From Agarivorans sp050870875 (GTDB lineage Bacteria; Pseudomonadota; Gammaproteobacteria; Enterobacterales; Celerinatantimonadaceae): a DNA stretch of 64,000 nt. The position numbers were made by a program, and so were the translations under genes. How positions within the stretch are numbered: the stretch's first letter is position 1; each line of letters starts with the position of its first letter. This document shows positions 1 through 9,057 of the stretch, in pieces. The DNA is taken from positions 4,340,001-4,404,000 of the forward strand of contig NZ_CP194041.2 in the NCBI RefSeq assembly GCF_050870875.2, read 5' to 3'. The notes beneath the pieces are model-generated. The model worked only from the letters and a program-made list of their open reading frames with translations. It was not told the DNA's origin and did no database searches.

Positions 1-1
1 C

Positions 2-1099
2 CAACTTGGCAACATCTGGGACAGCGGTGCAACTTATGCCTTTGATCAAAATGGTGTAATGCTTTCAAATTCTCGTTCCGACGAGCAACTTCATCGAGTC
101 GGTTTGTTAGCGCCCGCACAAAGTGCCATCAACACCATTCGAATCACCGATCCCGGTAGCAATATCTTGGAGAGGCGAGACCAAAAACTATCTAAACTAC
201 CACTCACACTGATGGCACAAAGCGCCACTCGAGGGCAAACGGACTTCAATATAGAAGGTTACCGAGACTACCGAGGTATATTGGTATTAGGCGCTTGGAG
301 TTGGCAAGCCAACTATGGCTTTGGCCTTGCCACCGAAATCGACAAATCCGAGGCATATAACGTTTATGGTAGAACCAAAAACATCGTATTAATTGGCATC
401 ATTAGTTCTTTAGTGGTGACTTTTAGCCTATTTATGTTGCTGTATATCAGCCTCCGTAACGGCAAGCGCAGCTTATATCAAGCCCAACTGGTATTAGAAG
501 ATAGGGTTAAACAACGAACCGCCAACCTAGAGGCGGCTCAGCAGCAACTGCGCGCCGCCTACCAAGAACTCGAGCAAGTATCTATCACTGATAGCCTCAC
601 CGGCATCCCCAATCGACGCTGCGCCGATACTTTTTTAAATAGTGAGTGGCGCCGCGCACAACGCGATGGATATCCGATCACTATTATGCTGATCGACATC
701 GACCATTTTAAGCAATATAACGATCACTATGGTCATCCCGCGGGCGATATTTGCCTGGAGCTTGTCGCTAGAACCCTAATCGACAGCCAAATTTGTAAAC
801 GTCCGGGGGATCTAATTGCACGCTATGGTGGCGAAGAATTTATCGCCATATTAAGTAATAGCGATCAACAATATGCCACACTTGCCGCGAACAACTTACT
901 TGAAGCCATCCGTAAAGCTGCCATCCCCCATAATTTCACTTTAGTTGAAGATCAAACCATGCTGACCATCAGTATTGGGGTATCCATTGCAGAAAACATC
1001 GACACCAGCCTTGAAAAAGTTGTGAGTTTAGCTGACCAAGCGCTGTACATCAGTAAACAAACTGGACGTAATCGCTATCACCTGAAACTCCCCCAATAG
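2..1099 (+). CDS. Membrane diguanylate cyclase with Cache-like sensor (5' partial)
   Basis: The frame is open to the window edge, so the N-terminus lies outside. The visible first ~100 residues (LGNIWDSGATYAFD, then GVMLSNSR) look like the distal half of a periplasmic Cache sensor. A membrane helix follows at about visible residues 126-150, then a coiled-coil linker (~155-195), then a GGDEF domain (~197-362). The active-site motif is GGEEF (~276-280), and RPGD lies five residues upstream, so the inhibitory I-site is kept. It should make c-di-GMP from two GTP at the inner membrane in response to an extracytoplasmic ligand. The ligand is unknown. A hairpin downstream probably ends the transcript. 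Confidence 0.93.
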   Translation, partial: QLGNIWDSGATYAFDQNGVMLSNSRSDEQLHRVGLLAPAQSAINTIRITDPGSNILERRDQKLSKLPLTLMAQSATRGQTDFNIEGYRDYRGILVLGAWSWQANYGFGLATEIDKSEAYNVYGRTKNIVLIGIISSLVVTFSLFMLLYISLRNGKRSLYQAQLVLEDRVKQRTANLEAAQQQLRAAYQELEQVSITDSLTGIPNRRCADTFLNSEWRRAQRDGYPITIMLIDIDHFKQYNDHYGHPAGDICLELVARTLIDSQICKRPGDLIARYGGEEFIAILSNSDQQYATLAANNLLEAIRKAAIPHNFTLVEDQTMLTISIGVSIAENIDTSLEKVVSLADQALYISKQTGRNRYHLKLPQ

Positions 1100-1159
1100 T
1101 GCAACTGAGCGGCTCCCCCAAGCTAAAATAAACCAATCCGTCCATTAATCACCACCTTG

Positions 1160-1181
1160 AACAGCAATCGAAGTTGCTGTT
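1160..1181 (+). terminator. Terminator-like hairpin after the diguanylate cyclase
   Basis: AACAGCAA and TTGCTGTT form an 8-bp stem with a 6-nt loop, followed by TT. It sits 60 bp past the cyclase stop codon. The T-run is short, so the strength is uncertain. Confidence 0.5.
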
Positions 1182-1249
1182 TTCACATAAATTTCAATAA
1201 AAAATAAGGACTAAACAATGCTACCTACGGATGATTAATCTACTAAAAA

Positions 1250-1280
1250 TTGCACATTCTTAAGACTTTTCCTGTAAAAT
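1250..1280 (+). promoter_or_regulatory. Putative purH promoter
   Basis: TTGCAC (1250-1255) and TAAAAT (1275-1280) are followed by a GC-rich GCGCGCC discriminator. The 19-bp spacer is long, so this is only a reasonable guess. No convincing PurR box was seen. Confidence 0.4.
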
Positions 1281-1362
1281 GCGCGCCTCAAACCTAAGTT
1301 GTTTATTTTTCGGGCAACTTGTACCGCTAGCGCACATAACTGCTAATGAGGATAAAACCCCA

Positions 1363-2955
1363 ATGGAAAACGCTCGACCGATTCGACGTGCACTGATCAG
1401 TGTTTCAGATAAAACAGGCATCATCGAATTCTCTCGATCTTTAGCCCACCAAGGCGTAGAGATCTTATCTACTGGTGGCACCGCTAAATTACTGGCTGAT
1501 AACGGCATCGCCGTGATTGAAGTCTCAAACTACACAGGCTTCCCAGAAATGATGGATGGACGGGTAAAAACACTCCATCCTAAAGTACACGGTGGCATTT
1601 TAGGTCGACGCGGCACCGATGACCAAGTCATGGCTGAACACGACATCAATGCCATTGATATGGTGGTGGTCAACCTTTACCCATTTGCAGCAACCGTGGC
1701 AAACCCAGATTGCAGCCTGGCCGATGCGGTAGAAAACATCGACATTGGCGGACCAACCATGGTGCGCAGTGCAGCGAAAAACCATAAAGACGTGACCATC
1801 GTGGTGAACGCTTCGGATTACGACCGTGTATTGGCAGAAATGGCTAATAACGATAAATCGTTAACTCAAGCCACTCGATTCGACCTCGCCATTGCCGCTT
1901 TCGAACACACCGCCGCCTACGACGGGATGATTGCAAACTACTTCGGTACCATGGTCCCAAGCTACGGCGACAACACCGAAGGTGATGAAGAAAGTAAGTT
2001 TCCACGAACATTTAATAGCCAATTCATTAAAAAGCAAGATATGCGCTATGGCGAAAACAGCCACCAAGCAGCCGCTTTTTATGTAGAAAAAAACATTGAA
2101 GAAGCCTCGGTATCGACTGCCACTCAGCTACAGGGTAAAGCCTTGTCATTCAACAACATCGCCGATACAGACGCCGCCCTTGAGTGTGTAAAAGAATTTG
2201 CTGAGCCATGTTGTGTCATCGTGAAACACGCCAATCCTTGCGGCGTTGCTTTAGGAGATGACATTCTGCAAGCTTACCAGCGCGCTTATCAAACCGATCC
2301 AACTTCAGCCTTTGGTGGCATTATCGCTTTTAACCGAGAACTCGATGCCGATACCGCCGAAGCCATTGTCTCTCGCCAATTTGTGGAAGTGATCATTGCG
2401 CCTAAAGTTTCTGAAGCAGCAGCACAAATTGTTGCCGCGAAGAAGAATGTGCGTCTGCTGCAATGTGGCGAGTGGTCAACTAAAACCACCGGTTTACAAC
2501 TGAAACGGGTAAATGGTGGTTTATTGGTGCAAGACCGCGATCAAGGCATGGTCGGTCAAGAAGAGCTAAGCGTCGTCAGCAAACGTCAACCCTCAGCAGA
2601 AGAACTACGTGACGCGCTATTCTGCTGGAAAGTGGCTAAATTCGTGAAATCGAATGCCATCGTTTACGCCAAAGGGAACATGACGATTGGGGTCGGTGCT
2701 GGCCAAATGAGCCGTGTATACAGTGCTAAAATCGCTGGTATTAAAGCCGCCGATGAAAATCTGGAAGTCGCCGGAAGCGTGATGGCATCCGATGCCTTCT
2801 TCCCGTTCCGCGATGGCATCGATGCCGCTGCCGAAGCGGGCATCACCTGCGTCATTCAACCCGGTGGCTCAATGCGTGATGACGAAGTCATCGCGGCTGC
2901 GGATGAACACGGCATGGCCATGCTATTCACCGGCATGCGCCACTTCTACCACTAA
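1363..2955 (+). CDS. purH: Bifunctional AICAR formyltransferase / IMP cyclohydrolase
   Basis: PurH carries out the last two steps of IMP synthesis: formylation of AICAR with 10-formyl-THF, then ring closure. At 530 aa it matches the usual size (E. coli 529). The N-terminal cyclohydrolase domain carries LSTGGTA and GFPEMMDGRVKTLHPKVHGG. The transformylase domain carries the catalytic KHANPCG (Lys ~288, His ~289). The start MENARPIRRALISVSD was chosen because it aligns with the family N-terminus and has GAGGAT 9-10 nt upstream; an in-frame ATG 84 nt earlier would add an unrelated extension. It is followed by purD, as in most gammaproteobacteria. Confidence 0.98.
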   Translation: MENARPIRRALISVSDKTGIIEFSRSLAHQGVEILSTGGTAKLLADNGIAVIEVSNYTGFPEMMDGRVKTLHPKVHGGILGRRGTDDQVMAEHDINAIDMVVVNLYPFAATVANPDCSLADAVENIDIGGPTMVRSAAKNHKDVTIVVNASDYDRVLAEMANNDKSLTQATRFDLAIAAFEHTAAYDGMIANYFGTMVPSYGDNTEGDEESKFPRTFNSQFIKKQDMRYGENSHQAAAFYVEKNIEEASVSTATQLQGKALSFNNIADTDAALECVKEFAEPCCVIVKHANPCGVALGDDILQAYQRAYQTDPTSAFGGIIAFNRELDADTAEAIVSRQFVEVIIAPKVSEAAAQIVAAKKNVRLLQCGEWSTKTTGLQLKRVNGGLLVQDRDQGMVGQEELSVVSKRQPSAEELRDALFCWKVAKFVKSNAIVYAKGNMTIGVGAGQMSRVYSAKIAGIKAADENLEVAGSVMASDAFFPFRDGIDAAAEAGITCVIQPGGSMRDDEVIAAADEHGMAMLFTGMRHFYH

Positions 2956-2961
2956 ACGAAT

Positions 2962-2986
2962 AACAGCCAGCCTTACGCTGGCTGTT
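2962..2986 (+). terminator. Hairpin between purH and purD
   Basis: AACAGCCAGC / GCTGGCTGTT make a perfect 10-bp stem with a 5-nt loop, followed by a short T-rich stretch. It may reduce readthrough into purD or act as an mRNA-processing hairpin; purD starts 57 bp further on. Confidence 0.6.
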
Positions 2987-3042
2987 TTATATTGTGGCTT
3001 GGCCTGACCAAGCCGGGTTTGCTCAGTATTGGATAAACAAAA

Positions 3043-4338
3043 ATGAACGTACTTGTGATTGGCGGCGGTGGCCGTGAACATGCGCTGGCTTGGAAGGCCG
3101 CCCAGTCTCCTTTAGTTGATAAAGTCTTTGTGGCCCCCGGCAACGCTGGTTCGGCGCTTGAGCCAAAGCTGGAAAATGTTGCAATTAATGTTGAAGATAT
3201 TGCCGGCCTACTGAGCTTTGCGCAACAGAACCAAGTTGAACTGACCATTGTCGGCCCTGAAGGCCCCTTAGTGATTGGCGTGGTGGATGCTTTTCGCGCT
3301 GCGGGTCTAAAGATCTTCGGCCCCACCGAAAAAGCAGCACAGCTTGAAGGCTCTAAATCTTTTACCAAAGATTTTTTAGCCCGTCACAACATCCCAACGG
3401 GTTACTACCAAACCTTTACCGAAGTTGAACCTGCCATTGCTTATGTTAAGCAGCAGGGCGCCCCCATCGTGGTAAAAGCCGATGGCTTAGCAGCAGGTAA
3501 AGGCGTGATTGTGGCGATGACCGAAGCCGAAGCAATCGCGGCAATCGAAGATATGCTCGCCGATAACGTCTTTGGTGAAGCAGGTTCACGCGTGGTAATT
3601 GAAGAGTTCTTAGATGGCGAAGAAGCTAGCTTCATCGTGATGGTGGATGGCAGCAACGTATTAGCCATGGCCACCAGCCAAGATCATAAACGAGTTGGCG
3701 ACGGTGACAGCGGCTTAAATACCGGCGGCATGGGGGCTTACTCACCCGCACCGGTAGTAACTCCTGAAATTCACCAACGCATTATGGATCAAGTGATCAT
3801 GCCGACAGTAAAAGGCATGGCTGCTGAAGGCAACGAATACACTGGTTTCTTATATGCTGGTTTGATGATCATGGCTGATGGCATGCCAAAAATCATCGAA
3901 TATAACTGTCGCTTCGGAGATCCAGAAACCCAACCGATAATGATGCGAATGCAATCTGATATCGTTGAGCTATGTTTAGCCGCCGTTGATCGTAAACTCG
4001 ATAGTAAAACTGCCGAATTTGACTCTCGTGCAGCCATGGGTGTGGTCCTCGCCGCTGCAGGCTACCCAGGTGATTACCCGAAAGGGGATGTGATTAACCT
4101 ACCCAGCTTGAGCGAAGAAAGCCTAGACGCCAAAGTATTCCACGCAGGGACTAGCGAAAAAGACGGTCAGCTCCTGACTAGTGGTGGTCGAGTGCTGTGT
4201 GCTACCGCCTTAGGCAACAGCGTGACAGAGGCTCAAGCCAATGCCTACGCCTTAGTCAAAAAAGTGTCTTGGAACGGTATGTTCTATCGTCACGACATCG
4301 GCTACCGCGCTATCGCCCGAGAAAAAAGCCAAGGCTAA
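3043..4338 (+). CDS. purD: Phosphoribosylamine--glycine ligase (GAR synthetase)
   Basis: PurD joins glycine to 5-phosphoribosylamine with ATP, the second step of purine synthesis. The 431 residues are full length. The N-terminal domain opens with MNVLVIGGGGREHALAWK, and the ATP-grasp domain is seen in VVKADGLAAGKGV, in the loop HKRVGDGDSGLNTGGMGAYSP and in EYNCRFGDPETQ. It lies downstream of purH in the same direction, so the two are probably co-transcribed past the intervening hairpin. A strong terminator follows. Confidence 0.98.
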   Translation: MNVLVIGGGGREHALAWKAAQSPLVDKVFVAPGNAGSALEPKLENVAINVEDIAGLLSFAQQNQVELTIVGPEGPLVIGVVDAFRAAGLKIFGPTEKAAQLEGSKSFTKDFLARHNIPTGYYQTFTEVEPAIAYVKQQGAPIVVKADGLAAGKGVIVAMTEAEAIAAIEDMLADNVFGEAGSRVVIEEFLDGEEASFIVMVDGSNVLAMATSQDHKRVGDGDSGLNTGGMGAYSPAPVVTPEIHQRIMDQVIMPTVKGMAAEGNEYTGFLYAGLMIMADGMPKIIEYNCRFGDPETQPIMMRMQSDIVELCLAAVDRKLDSKTAEFDSRAAMGVVLAAAGYPGDYPKGDVINLPSLSEESLDAKVFHAGTSEKDGQLLTSGGRVLCATALGNSVTEAQANAYALVKKVSWNGMFYRHDIGYRAIAREKSQG

Positions 4339-4365
4339 GCCTTAAGCTGAATGCTAATAACATAT

Positions 4366-4398
4366 AAAACCACTAAATGATCGATATTTAGTGGTTTT
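4366..4398 (+). terminator. Intrinsic terminator of purHD
   Basis: AAAACCACTAAAT / ATTTAGTGGTTTT form a 13-bp stem with a 7-nt loop, followed by TTTT. This is a classic Rho-independent terminator 28 bp after purD. Confidence 0.9.
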
Positions 4399-4486
4399 TT
4401 TTGTATTTTTCACATGATGCAAAGCTTAATCTCAATATTACTCAAGCAGTGCTATTATTCACTGTCATCATTGCGAAGAGCGTAAC

Positions 4487-5083
4487 ATGGAAAAGCATAA
4501 TTTATTAGAAGATGGTTTAGCCCTATTAATTGGCAGCCTGATGGTTTCCTTAGGACTATTTTTCTTTAAACAGACTCAATTACTCACTGGTGGTACCGCG
4601 GGTTTGGCTCTGTTATCCAGTCAATTTTTTAAGTTAAGCTTTGGTCAAATATTTTTACTCATTAACTTACCCTTTTTTATTTTGGGTTTTGCCAAGATGG
4701 GCAAAAGCTTCACTTTTCGCACCGTCGCTTGTGTATTGCTGGTCTCTTTGTTTACCGATTATATGCATCTGGTCCTCAGTGTTTCACATATTGAGAGAAG
4801 TTATGCATCACTCTGTGGCGGTTTCTTAATTGGCACTGGTATGTTGATCCTGATCCGCCATAAAGGCAGCTTAGGCGGGGTGAATATTCTAGCCTTATAT
4901 TTACAACAACGTTTTAATATTCGTGCAGGTCAGGTGCAAATGGGGCTCGATATTATGATTGTTGCTGCCTCTTACTTCCTCGTCCCATTAAGCGTTTTAC
5001 TATGGTCCATTGTTGGCGCGGTCGCGCTCAATATCGTGATATCATTGAATCACAAAAGTGGACGCTACCAAGGTCTATCTTAA
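4487..5083 (+). CDS. YitT family integral membrane protein
   Basis: A 198-residue protein that is nearly all hydrophobic, with about five or six predicted membrane segments. TGGTAGLALL and RHKGSLGGVNILALYLQQ are typical of the YitT/DUF161 family. Its biochemical role is not established; members are inner-membrane proteins often called putative transporters. A GAAGAG element 8-10 nt before the ATG supports the start. The next gene starts 8 nt after the stop, so the two are likely co-transcribed. Confidence 0.85.
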   Translation: MEKHNLLEDGLALLIGSLMVSLGLFFFKQTQLLTGGTAGLALLSSQFFKLSFGQIFLLINLPFFILGFAKMGKSFTFRTVACVLLVSLFTDYMHLVLSVSHIERSYASLCGGFLIGTGMLILIRHKGSLGGVNILALYLQQRFNIRAGQVQMGLDIMIVAASYFLVPLSVLLWSIVGAVALNIVISLNHKSGRYQGLS

Positions 5084-5091
5084 TTAAACCA

Positions 5092-6309
5092 ATGACATTT
5101 ACTTCTGCGTTCATCTCGGTAAAACAAACTCAGCGTTTGTTTGCTTGCTATGATCAATGGCTTACAGATTACCAAGACTATTGGCAATTCAGTCCTTTTG
5201 CCCATCACACATTCCCTTGGCCAAAGCCCTCACTCAAACACCGCTTAGAACAACTAAGCCTTGAGCAGCTGACCCAATTTGAACAACAGCCCACGCTGGC
5301 TAGAAGCTATTTTGCTGAGTATTTCCCAGAACTAACGCAAAACCAAGAATCATGGCCCTTAACGGTTCCTCAAACGCGCAGTTTAATCAGCCCATTTTGG
5401 TTGAGTAACGGTATTAAAGGCCGTAAATTGGAACAAATTGCAGCCTTTTGCCAACAATTACACGGCGAGACAAGACCAGTATTGGAGTGGTGTGCAGGCA
5501 AAGGTCACTTGGGGCGCTTCATTAGTTACCATCACCAGCTGCCCGTCACCAGCCTAGAGTGGCAGGCACCGCTCTGTGAAGAGGGGCAACAGTTGGCCCA
5601 AAAATTAAACTTAAGCCAACATTTTGAACACTGTGATGTATTAGCTGAGCCTCCCCAAGCCACGCTCAACAAGCAACAACATGTAGTGGCCTTACACGCT
5701 TGCGGTGAGTTGCACCTACAGCTACTTCGCTTAGCCAGTCAGCAGCGACCACAACGACTCAGCCTATGCCCCTGCTGCTATCACCTCATTAGCACCCCTT
5801 ACTATCAGCCGCTCTCCGAGCAGGCTCAACAAAGCTCCCTTCAATTGAGTAAAGCGGACTTACGCTTGGCCGTGGCTCAGTCGGTTACCTCGGGTCAGCG
5901 GGTGCAAAACCTACGTCAAACCGAGATCCATTGGCGCTTAAGTTACCAATGTTTACGCGAGCAAGTGACTGGGCAAAGCGACTACCAAGCGTTGCCGTCG
6001 GTGGCGAAACACTGGTTTGCTCAAGGGAGTAGCTTTGCCGATTTTGCCCAATGGGCGAGTCAACAACACCAACTGGCGCTGCCAGAGTCCATCGACTGGG
6101 CAGATTATTTAAACCTAGGACGAGAGCGCCATCTTCAAGTACGTAAAAGTGAACTGATACAACAACTATTTAGACCCATCTTAGAGCGCTGGCTGATTCT
6201 GGACCGTTGCTTATTTTTACAAAAGCATGGCTATCAGCTAAAACTCGTGGAACTTTTCCCCTTTCAAACTAGTCCACGTAATGTACTCATTCAAGCCGAG
6301 TTGCCTTAG
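5092..6309 (+). CDS. SAM-dependent methyltransferase, METTL25-like (Methyltransf_32)
   Basis: A 405-residue protein. A Rossmann methyltransferase core is visible: motif I is VLEWCAGKGHLGRF (~134-147), then VALHACGELH (~198-207) and the cysteine-rich LSLCPCCYHL (~223-232). The HACG and CPCCYH motifs are characteristic of the Methyltransf_32 group (METTL25/GSTCD relatives). The substrate is unknown; RNA or protein is possible. The start MTFTSAFISV was preferred over an upstream in-frame start that would lie within the preceding yitT-like gene. The C-terminal ~140 residues (LNLGRERHLQVRKSELIQQL) are basic and might bind nucleic acid, which is inference. Confidence 0.8.
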   Translation: MTFTSAFISVKQTQRLFACYDQWLTDYQDYWQFSPFAHHTFPWPKPSLKHRLEQLSLEQLTQFEQQPTLARSYFAEYFPELTQNQESWPLTVPQTRSLISPFWLSNGIKGRKLEQIAAFCQQLHGETRPVLEWCAGKGHLGRFISYHHQLPVTSLEWQAPLCEEGQQLAQKLNLSQHFEHCDVLAEPPQATLNKQQHVVALHACGELHLQLLRLASQQRPQRLSLCPCCYHLISTPYYQPLSEQAQQSSLQLSKADLRLAVAQSVTSGQRVQNLRQTEIHWRLSYQCLREQVTGQSDYQALPSVAKHWFAQGSSFADFAQWASQQHQLALPESIDWADYLNLGRERHLQVRKSELIQQLFRPILERWLILDRCLFLQKHGYQLKLVELFPFQTSPRNVLIQAELP

Positions 6310-6482
6310 GGCGCTTCAACCGTAAGGCTCTAATCAATACCTTAAGTACTGTTTATTGGTTTTTAACCCTTGCGATATAGCCTCTGATCTAATAAGCAAT
6401 AAGGCCTTTTACTGTGATAATTGTTACACTTACCAATATTGGATAGGTATCTATCCTTGACTCATTGATAACTGGAAACTTT

Positions 6483-8006
6483 ATGTTGCTTCGTATCCCG
6501 CTATGCTTCACCTTGCTTTGCGTTAGTTCTATGCTGTTTGCCACCGAACAAGAAGAACAATATGAAGAAGCGCTCAATCCCGCACTTATTGAAAACGACA
6601 CGGCATCGAGTGAACCACAACCAATCCCCGAGCCTAAACCAAACATCCTCCCAGAAACCGAGTCGAAGGGAAAGTCAGTCGAAGCAAACCCTACCGAGCT
6701 GGACCTGCAACAAAAGTCAGGCGATGACAAACAAGCTTTGCCGGCCCAACCCGAAAACATTATTCCGATAGTTGTTGGCAACGATCCGCTCTCGAGCAAA
6801 ACTCAGAAAAATTTAGCCGAGCCGCCCCCAGAGCAAGCGACATGGGGACCGCTTCATTTACTCAATACCGAGCTCTCACCGAACAGCAAAGCCACCCTAG
6901 ATTGGTTTTCCGGTCACCTGCCTGGTGGCTTCGAAATGGCCACCCCGGTCGTGGTATTGCATGGTAAAGAAGCAGGGCCAACCGTATGTTTAACTGCCGC
7001 GATCCATGGTGATGAGGTCAACGGGGTTGAAATTGCCCGCCGAGTCGTACAAAACCTAAAACCAGAAAATCTCAAAGGCAGCATTATCTCGGTTCCAGTG
7101 GTCAATATTGACGGACTATGGCGCAAAGATCGCTATATGTCAGACCGACGTGATCTTAACCGCGCCTTTCCTGGTAATGCTAACGGCTCAACCGCCTCTC
7201 GCGTCGCTTATAGCTTATTTACCAGCATTATCCGTCACTGTGACAGTGTCATTGATCTGCATTCTGGCTCAATGTTTCGGGAAAATGTGACTCAATTACG
7301 GGCCGATATCACTCTAACTTCGGTTGCGGAATTAACCAAACAATTTGGTGCGGTTTCGGTACTACAAAGCATTGCTCCCCCAGGCAGCTTACGTGGCGCA
7401 GCAACCGCCGCTGGGATCCCCGCGGTGGTGATGGAAGTGGGAGGTCCTTTCACCGTTGATGTAAAAATGGTTGAAACTGGCGTCAAAGCGCTACGCAGTT
7501 ATTTAAGTTCCATCGGTATGTTGCCGCGCTCTTTCTTTTGGTCTTCACCACAACCGGTATTTTATGCCTCCGAGTGGCTGCGCTCTCGCCAAGGCGGGAT
7601 CCTGATAAACAAAGTCAACCTAGGGCAAAAAGTAAACAAGGGGCAACTGTTAGGTGAAATTAGCAACCCGATTAATAATGAAATCGAGAATCTATACGCA
7701 CCTTTCAATGCCGTCGTTCTTGGCCGTGCTCAGGACCAATTTGTCAGCGCTGGTTACGCTGTGTTTAACCTTGGTGAACGCCGAAGCATAGAAGCTCTTG
7801 AACAACAGGGTGAACAAGTGAAGAAAAAAGTTGTCGAGAATAATGCGGAACAGATGGGGCTAACACCCAGCCTAAACCAGAATGATGCCACCCCCCAAGT
7901 TACAGATGATGAGGCGACCACGCTGCCACCTAAACCCGAGAGCCCCTCGCGGCCAACACCAACGGGGCATCAAATCCCCGATATGGATGATGTTCCAGAA
8001 GATTAG
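6483..8006 (+). CDS. Exported M14 / AstE-AspA-type zinc hydrolase with C-terminal biotinyl-lipoyl-like domain
   Basis: 507 residues. A signal peptide (MLLRIPLCFTLLCVSSMLFA) is followed by a ~90-residue Pro/Glu/Ser-rich linker. The catalytic domain belongs to the succinylglutamate desuccinylase/aspartoacylase family of M14 metallocarboxypeptidases: zinc ligands in HGDE (~175-178) and DLHSGS (His ~260), and catalytic Glu in VVMEVGG (~318). Beyond ~380 a small beta-rich domain (VNLGQKVNKGQLLGEI) resembles a biotinyl/lipoyl fold without the modified lysine. The C-terminal tail is again Pro-rich. The signal peptide puts it in the periplasm, so it is not the cytoplasmic arginine-catabolic AstE. A peptidoglycan- or peptide-derived substrate is a guess. 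Confidence 0.85.
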   Translation: MLLRIPLCFTLLCVSSMLFATEQEEQYEEALNPALIENDTASSEPQPIPEPKPNILPETESKGKSVEANPTELDLQQKSGDDKQALPAQPENIIPIVVGNDPLSSKTQKNLAEPPPEQATWGPLHLLNTELSPNSKATLDWFSGHLPGGFEMATPVVVLHGKEAGPTVCLTAAIHGDEVNGVEIARRVVQNLKPENLKGSIISVPVVNIDGLWRKDRYMSDRRDLNRAFPGNANGSTASRVAYSLFTSIIRHCDSVIDLHSGSMFRENVTQLRADITLTSVAELTKQFGAVSVLQSIAPPGSLRGAATAAGIPAVVMEVGGPFTVDVKMVETGVKALRSYLSSIGMLPRSFFWSSPQPVFYASEWLRSRQGGILINKVNLGQKVNKGQLLGEISNPINNEIENLYAPFNAVVLGRAQDQFVSAGYAVFNLGERRSIEALEQQGEQVKKKVVENNAEQMGLTPSLNQNDATPQVTDDEATTLPPKPESPSRPTPTGHQIPDMDDVPED

Positions 8007-8060
8007 CCAAGCCTTATCAAGGCGAGCAATAGCCAAGAATTCTTTTAAGGAGTAATCACG

Positions 8061-8654
8061 ATGACCCAAGAGGCTTTAATCAAACGCTGCACATGGTGTG
8101 GTGACGCCCCAGATTATCAACATTATCACGACCATAGCTGGGGGCGGCCAGTTTATGACTCAAAAGAACTATTTGCTAAGCTCTGTTTAGATGGACAACA
8201 AGCCGGTTTGTCATGGATAACCATTCTGCGTAAACAGCAAAACTACTATCAAGCCTTTGCTCAATTCCAACCAGACAAAATCGCTCAATACCAAGACCAA
8301 GACTGCGCCCGCTTAATGGAAAACAAAGGGATCGTACGCAATAAGCTTAAGATTAATTCCATTATTAAGAATGCCAGAGCCTATTTAGCGATAGAGGCAC
8401 AAGGCCAAACTTTTAGCGACTATATTTGGAGCTTTGTAAACGGCAAAACCATTGTAAATCGCTATACCCATATGCAAGACATTCCAGCTGAAAGCCCAGA
8501 ATCACAAGCAATGTCGAAAGCCTTAAAAAAAGCAGGATTTAATTTTGTTGGACCCACGATTTGTTATGCCTTTATGCAAGCGGTGGGTATGGTGAACGAT
8601 CACCTGGTGGATTGCCATGTCTATCGAGAGTGTGTCGAGTTAGCCAAACGTTAA
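8061..8654 (+). CDS. tag: DNA-3-methyladenine glycosylase I
   Basis: Tag excises 3-methyladenine from alkylated DNA. The protein is 197 residues. The zinc-snap motif is intact: N-terminal RCTWCGD and C-terminal NDHLVDCHVY (His-x3-Cys). The helix-hairpin region FAKLCLDGQQAGLSWITILRK is also typical. AAGGAG 8-12 nt before the ATG gives a strong ribosome binding site. The gene is free-standing, 54 bp after the M14-type hydrolase, and no Ada-type operator was recognised. Confidence 0.96.
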   Translation: MTQEALIKRCTWCGDAPDYQHYHDHSWGRPVYDSKELFAKLCLDGQQAGLSWITILRKQQNYYQAFAQFQPDKIAQYQDQDCARLMENKGIVRNKLKINSIIKNARAYLAIEAQGQTFSDYIWSFVNGKTIVNRYTHMQDIPAESPESQAMSKALKKAGFNFVGPTICYAFMQAVGMVNDHLVDCHVYRECVELAKR

Positions 8655-8678
8655 GCTGCTTCATACTGGCCAGAAGAT

Positions 8679-8844
8679 GTTATAGCAATCTAATTAATTA
8701 GATGAGCAATTTATTACGCAGAATTAATTTACCGATAATCAGCCAGGAAGTGCAGTAGCTAGTGGCTCTAATGACAAGATACATCACGCAGTTAGCGGTG
8801 ATCTAGGCTAGCAAAAATAAACCAGTAATGGTTAGATTAGTATT
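8679..8844 (+). repeat. Dispersed ~165-bp MITE-like repeat, copy A
   Basis: This stretch aligns along its whole length with 16149-16315 and, in reverse complement, with 36765-36929. Shared blocks include TTATTACGCAGAAT, CTAGTGGCTCTAAT, CACGCAGTTAGCGGTGAT and CAGTAATGGTTAGATT. The ends are degenerate inverted repeats of the type TAATACCAATC ... GATTGGTATTA. It has no coding capacity, so a non-autonomous miniature transposon is the best description. Copy A is the most diverged at its ends. Confidence 0.75.
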
Positions 8845-9057
8845 CGATGGGCTGCTCATCAGTCATCAATACGGTGAGTCGTAAGTGATTCGACCAAGGG
8901 CCTTATTCGCTCGCTGTTGAGCGCATGTGACTGGTTGCAGTCAATCTAAATAGAAGGTGATTTAGGCCACCCTAAACGGGGAAGCTTTCGCCTGATCGGC
9001 GATGATCTCTGTGTGACAATTATTGAGTGTTAGTATAACTGAACGAAGTCTTACAAA
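8845..9057. other. Non-coding interval between repeat copy A and the microprotein genes
   Basis: No plausible gene. It holds several small stem-loops (GACTG/CAGTC at 8929-8942; TCGCC/GGCGA near 8988-9002) and one fragment, GTGATTTAGGCCA (8957-8969), that matches an internal block of the dispersed repeat and may be a relic of another copy. Confidence 0.4.

Noticed and set aside
5002..5091. Longer start for the methyltransferase gene
   Set aside because: The extension overlaps the yitT-like coding sequence in another frame and adds an unrelated 30 residues; the ATG at 5092 lies just after that gene.
8679..8844. Repeat array as a CRISPR
   Set aside because: The similar copies are single, ~165 bp long and kilobases apart, with no short regularly spaced repeats.
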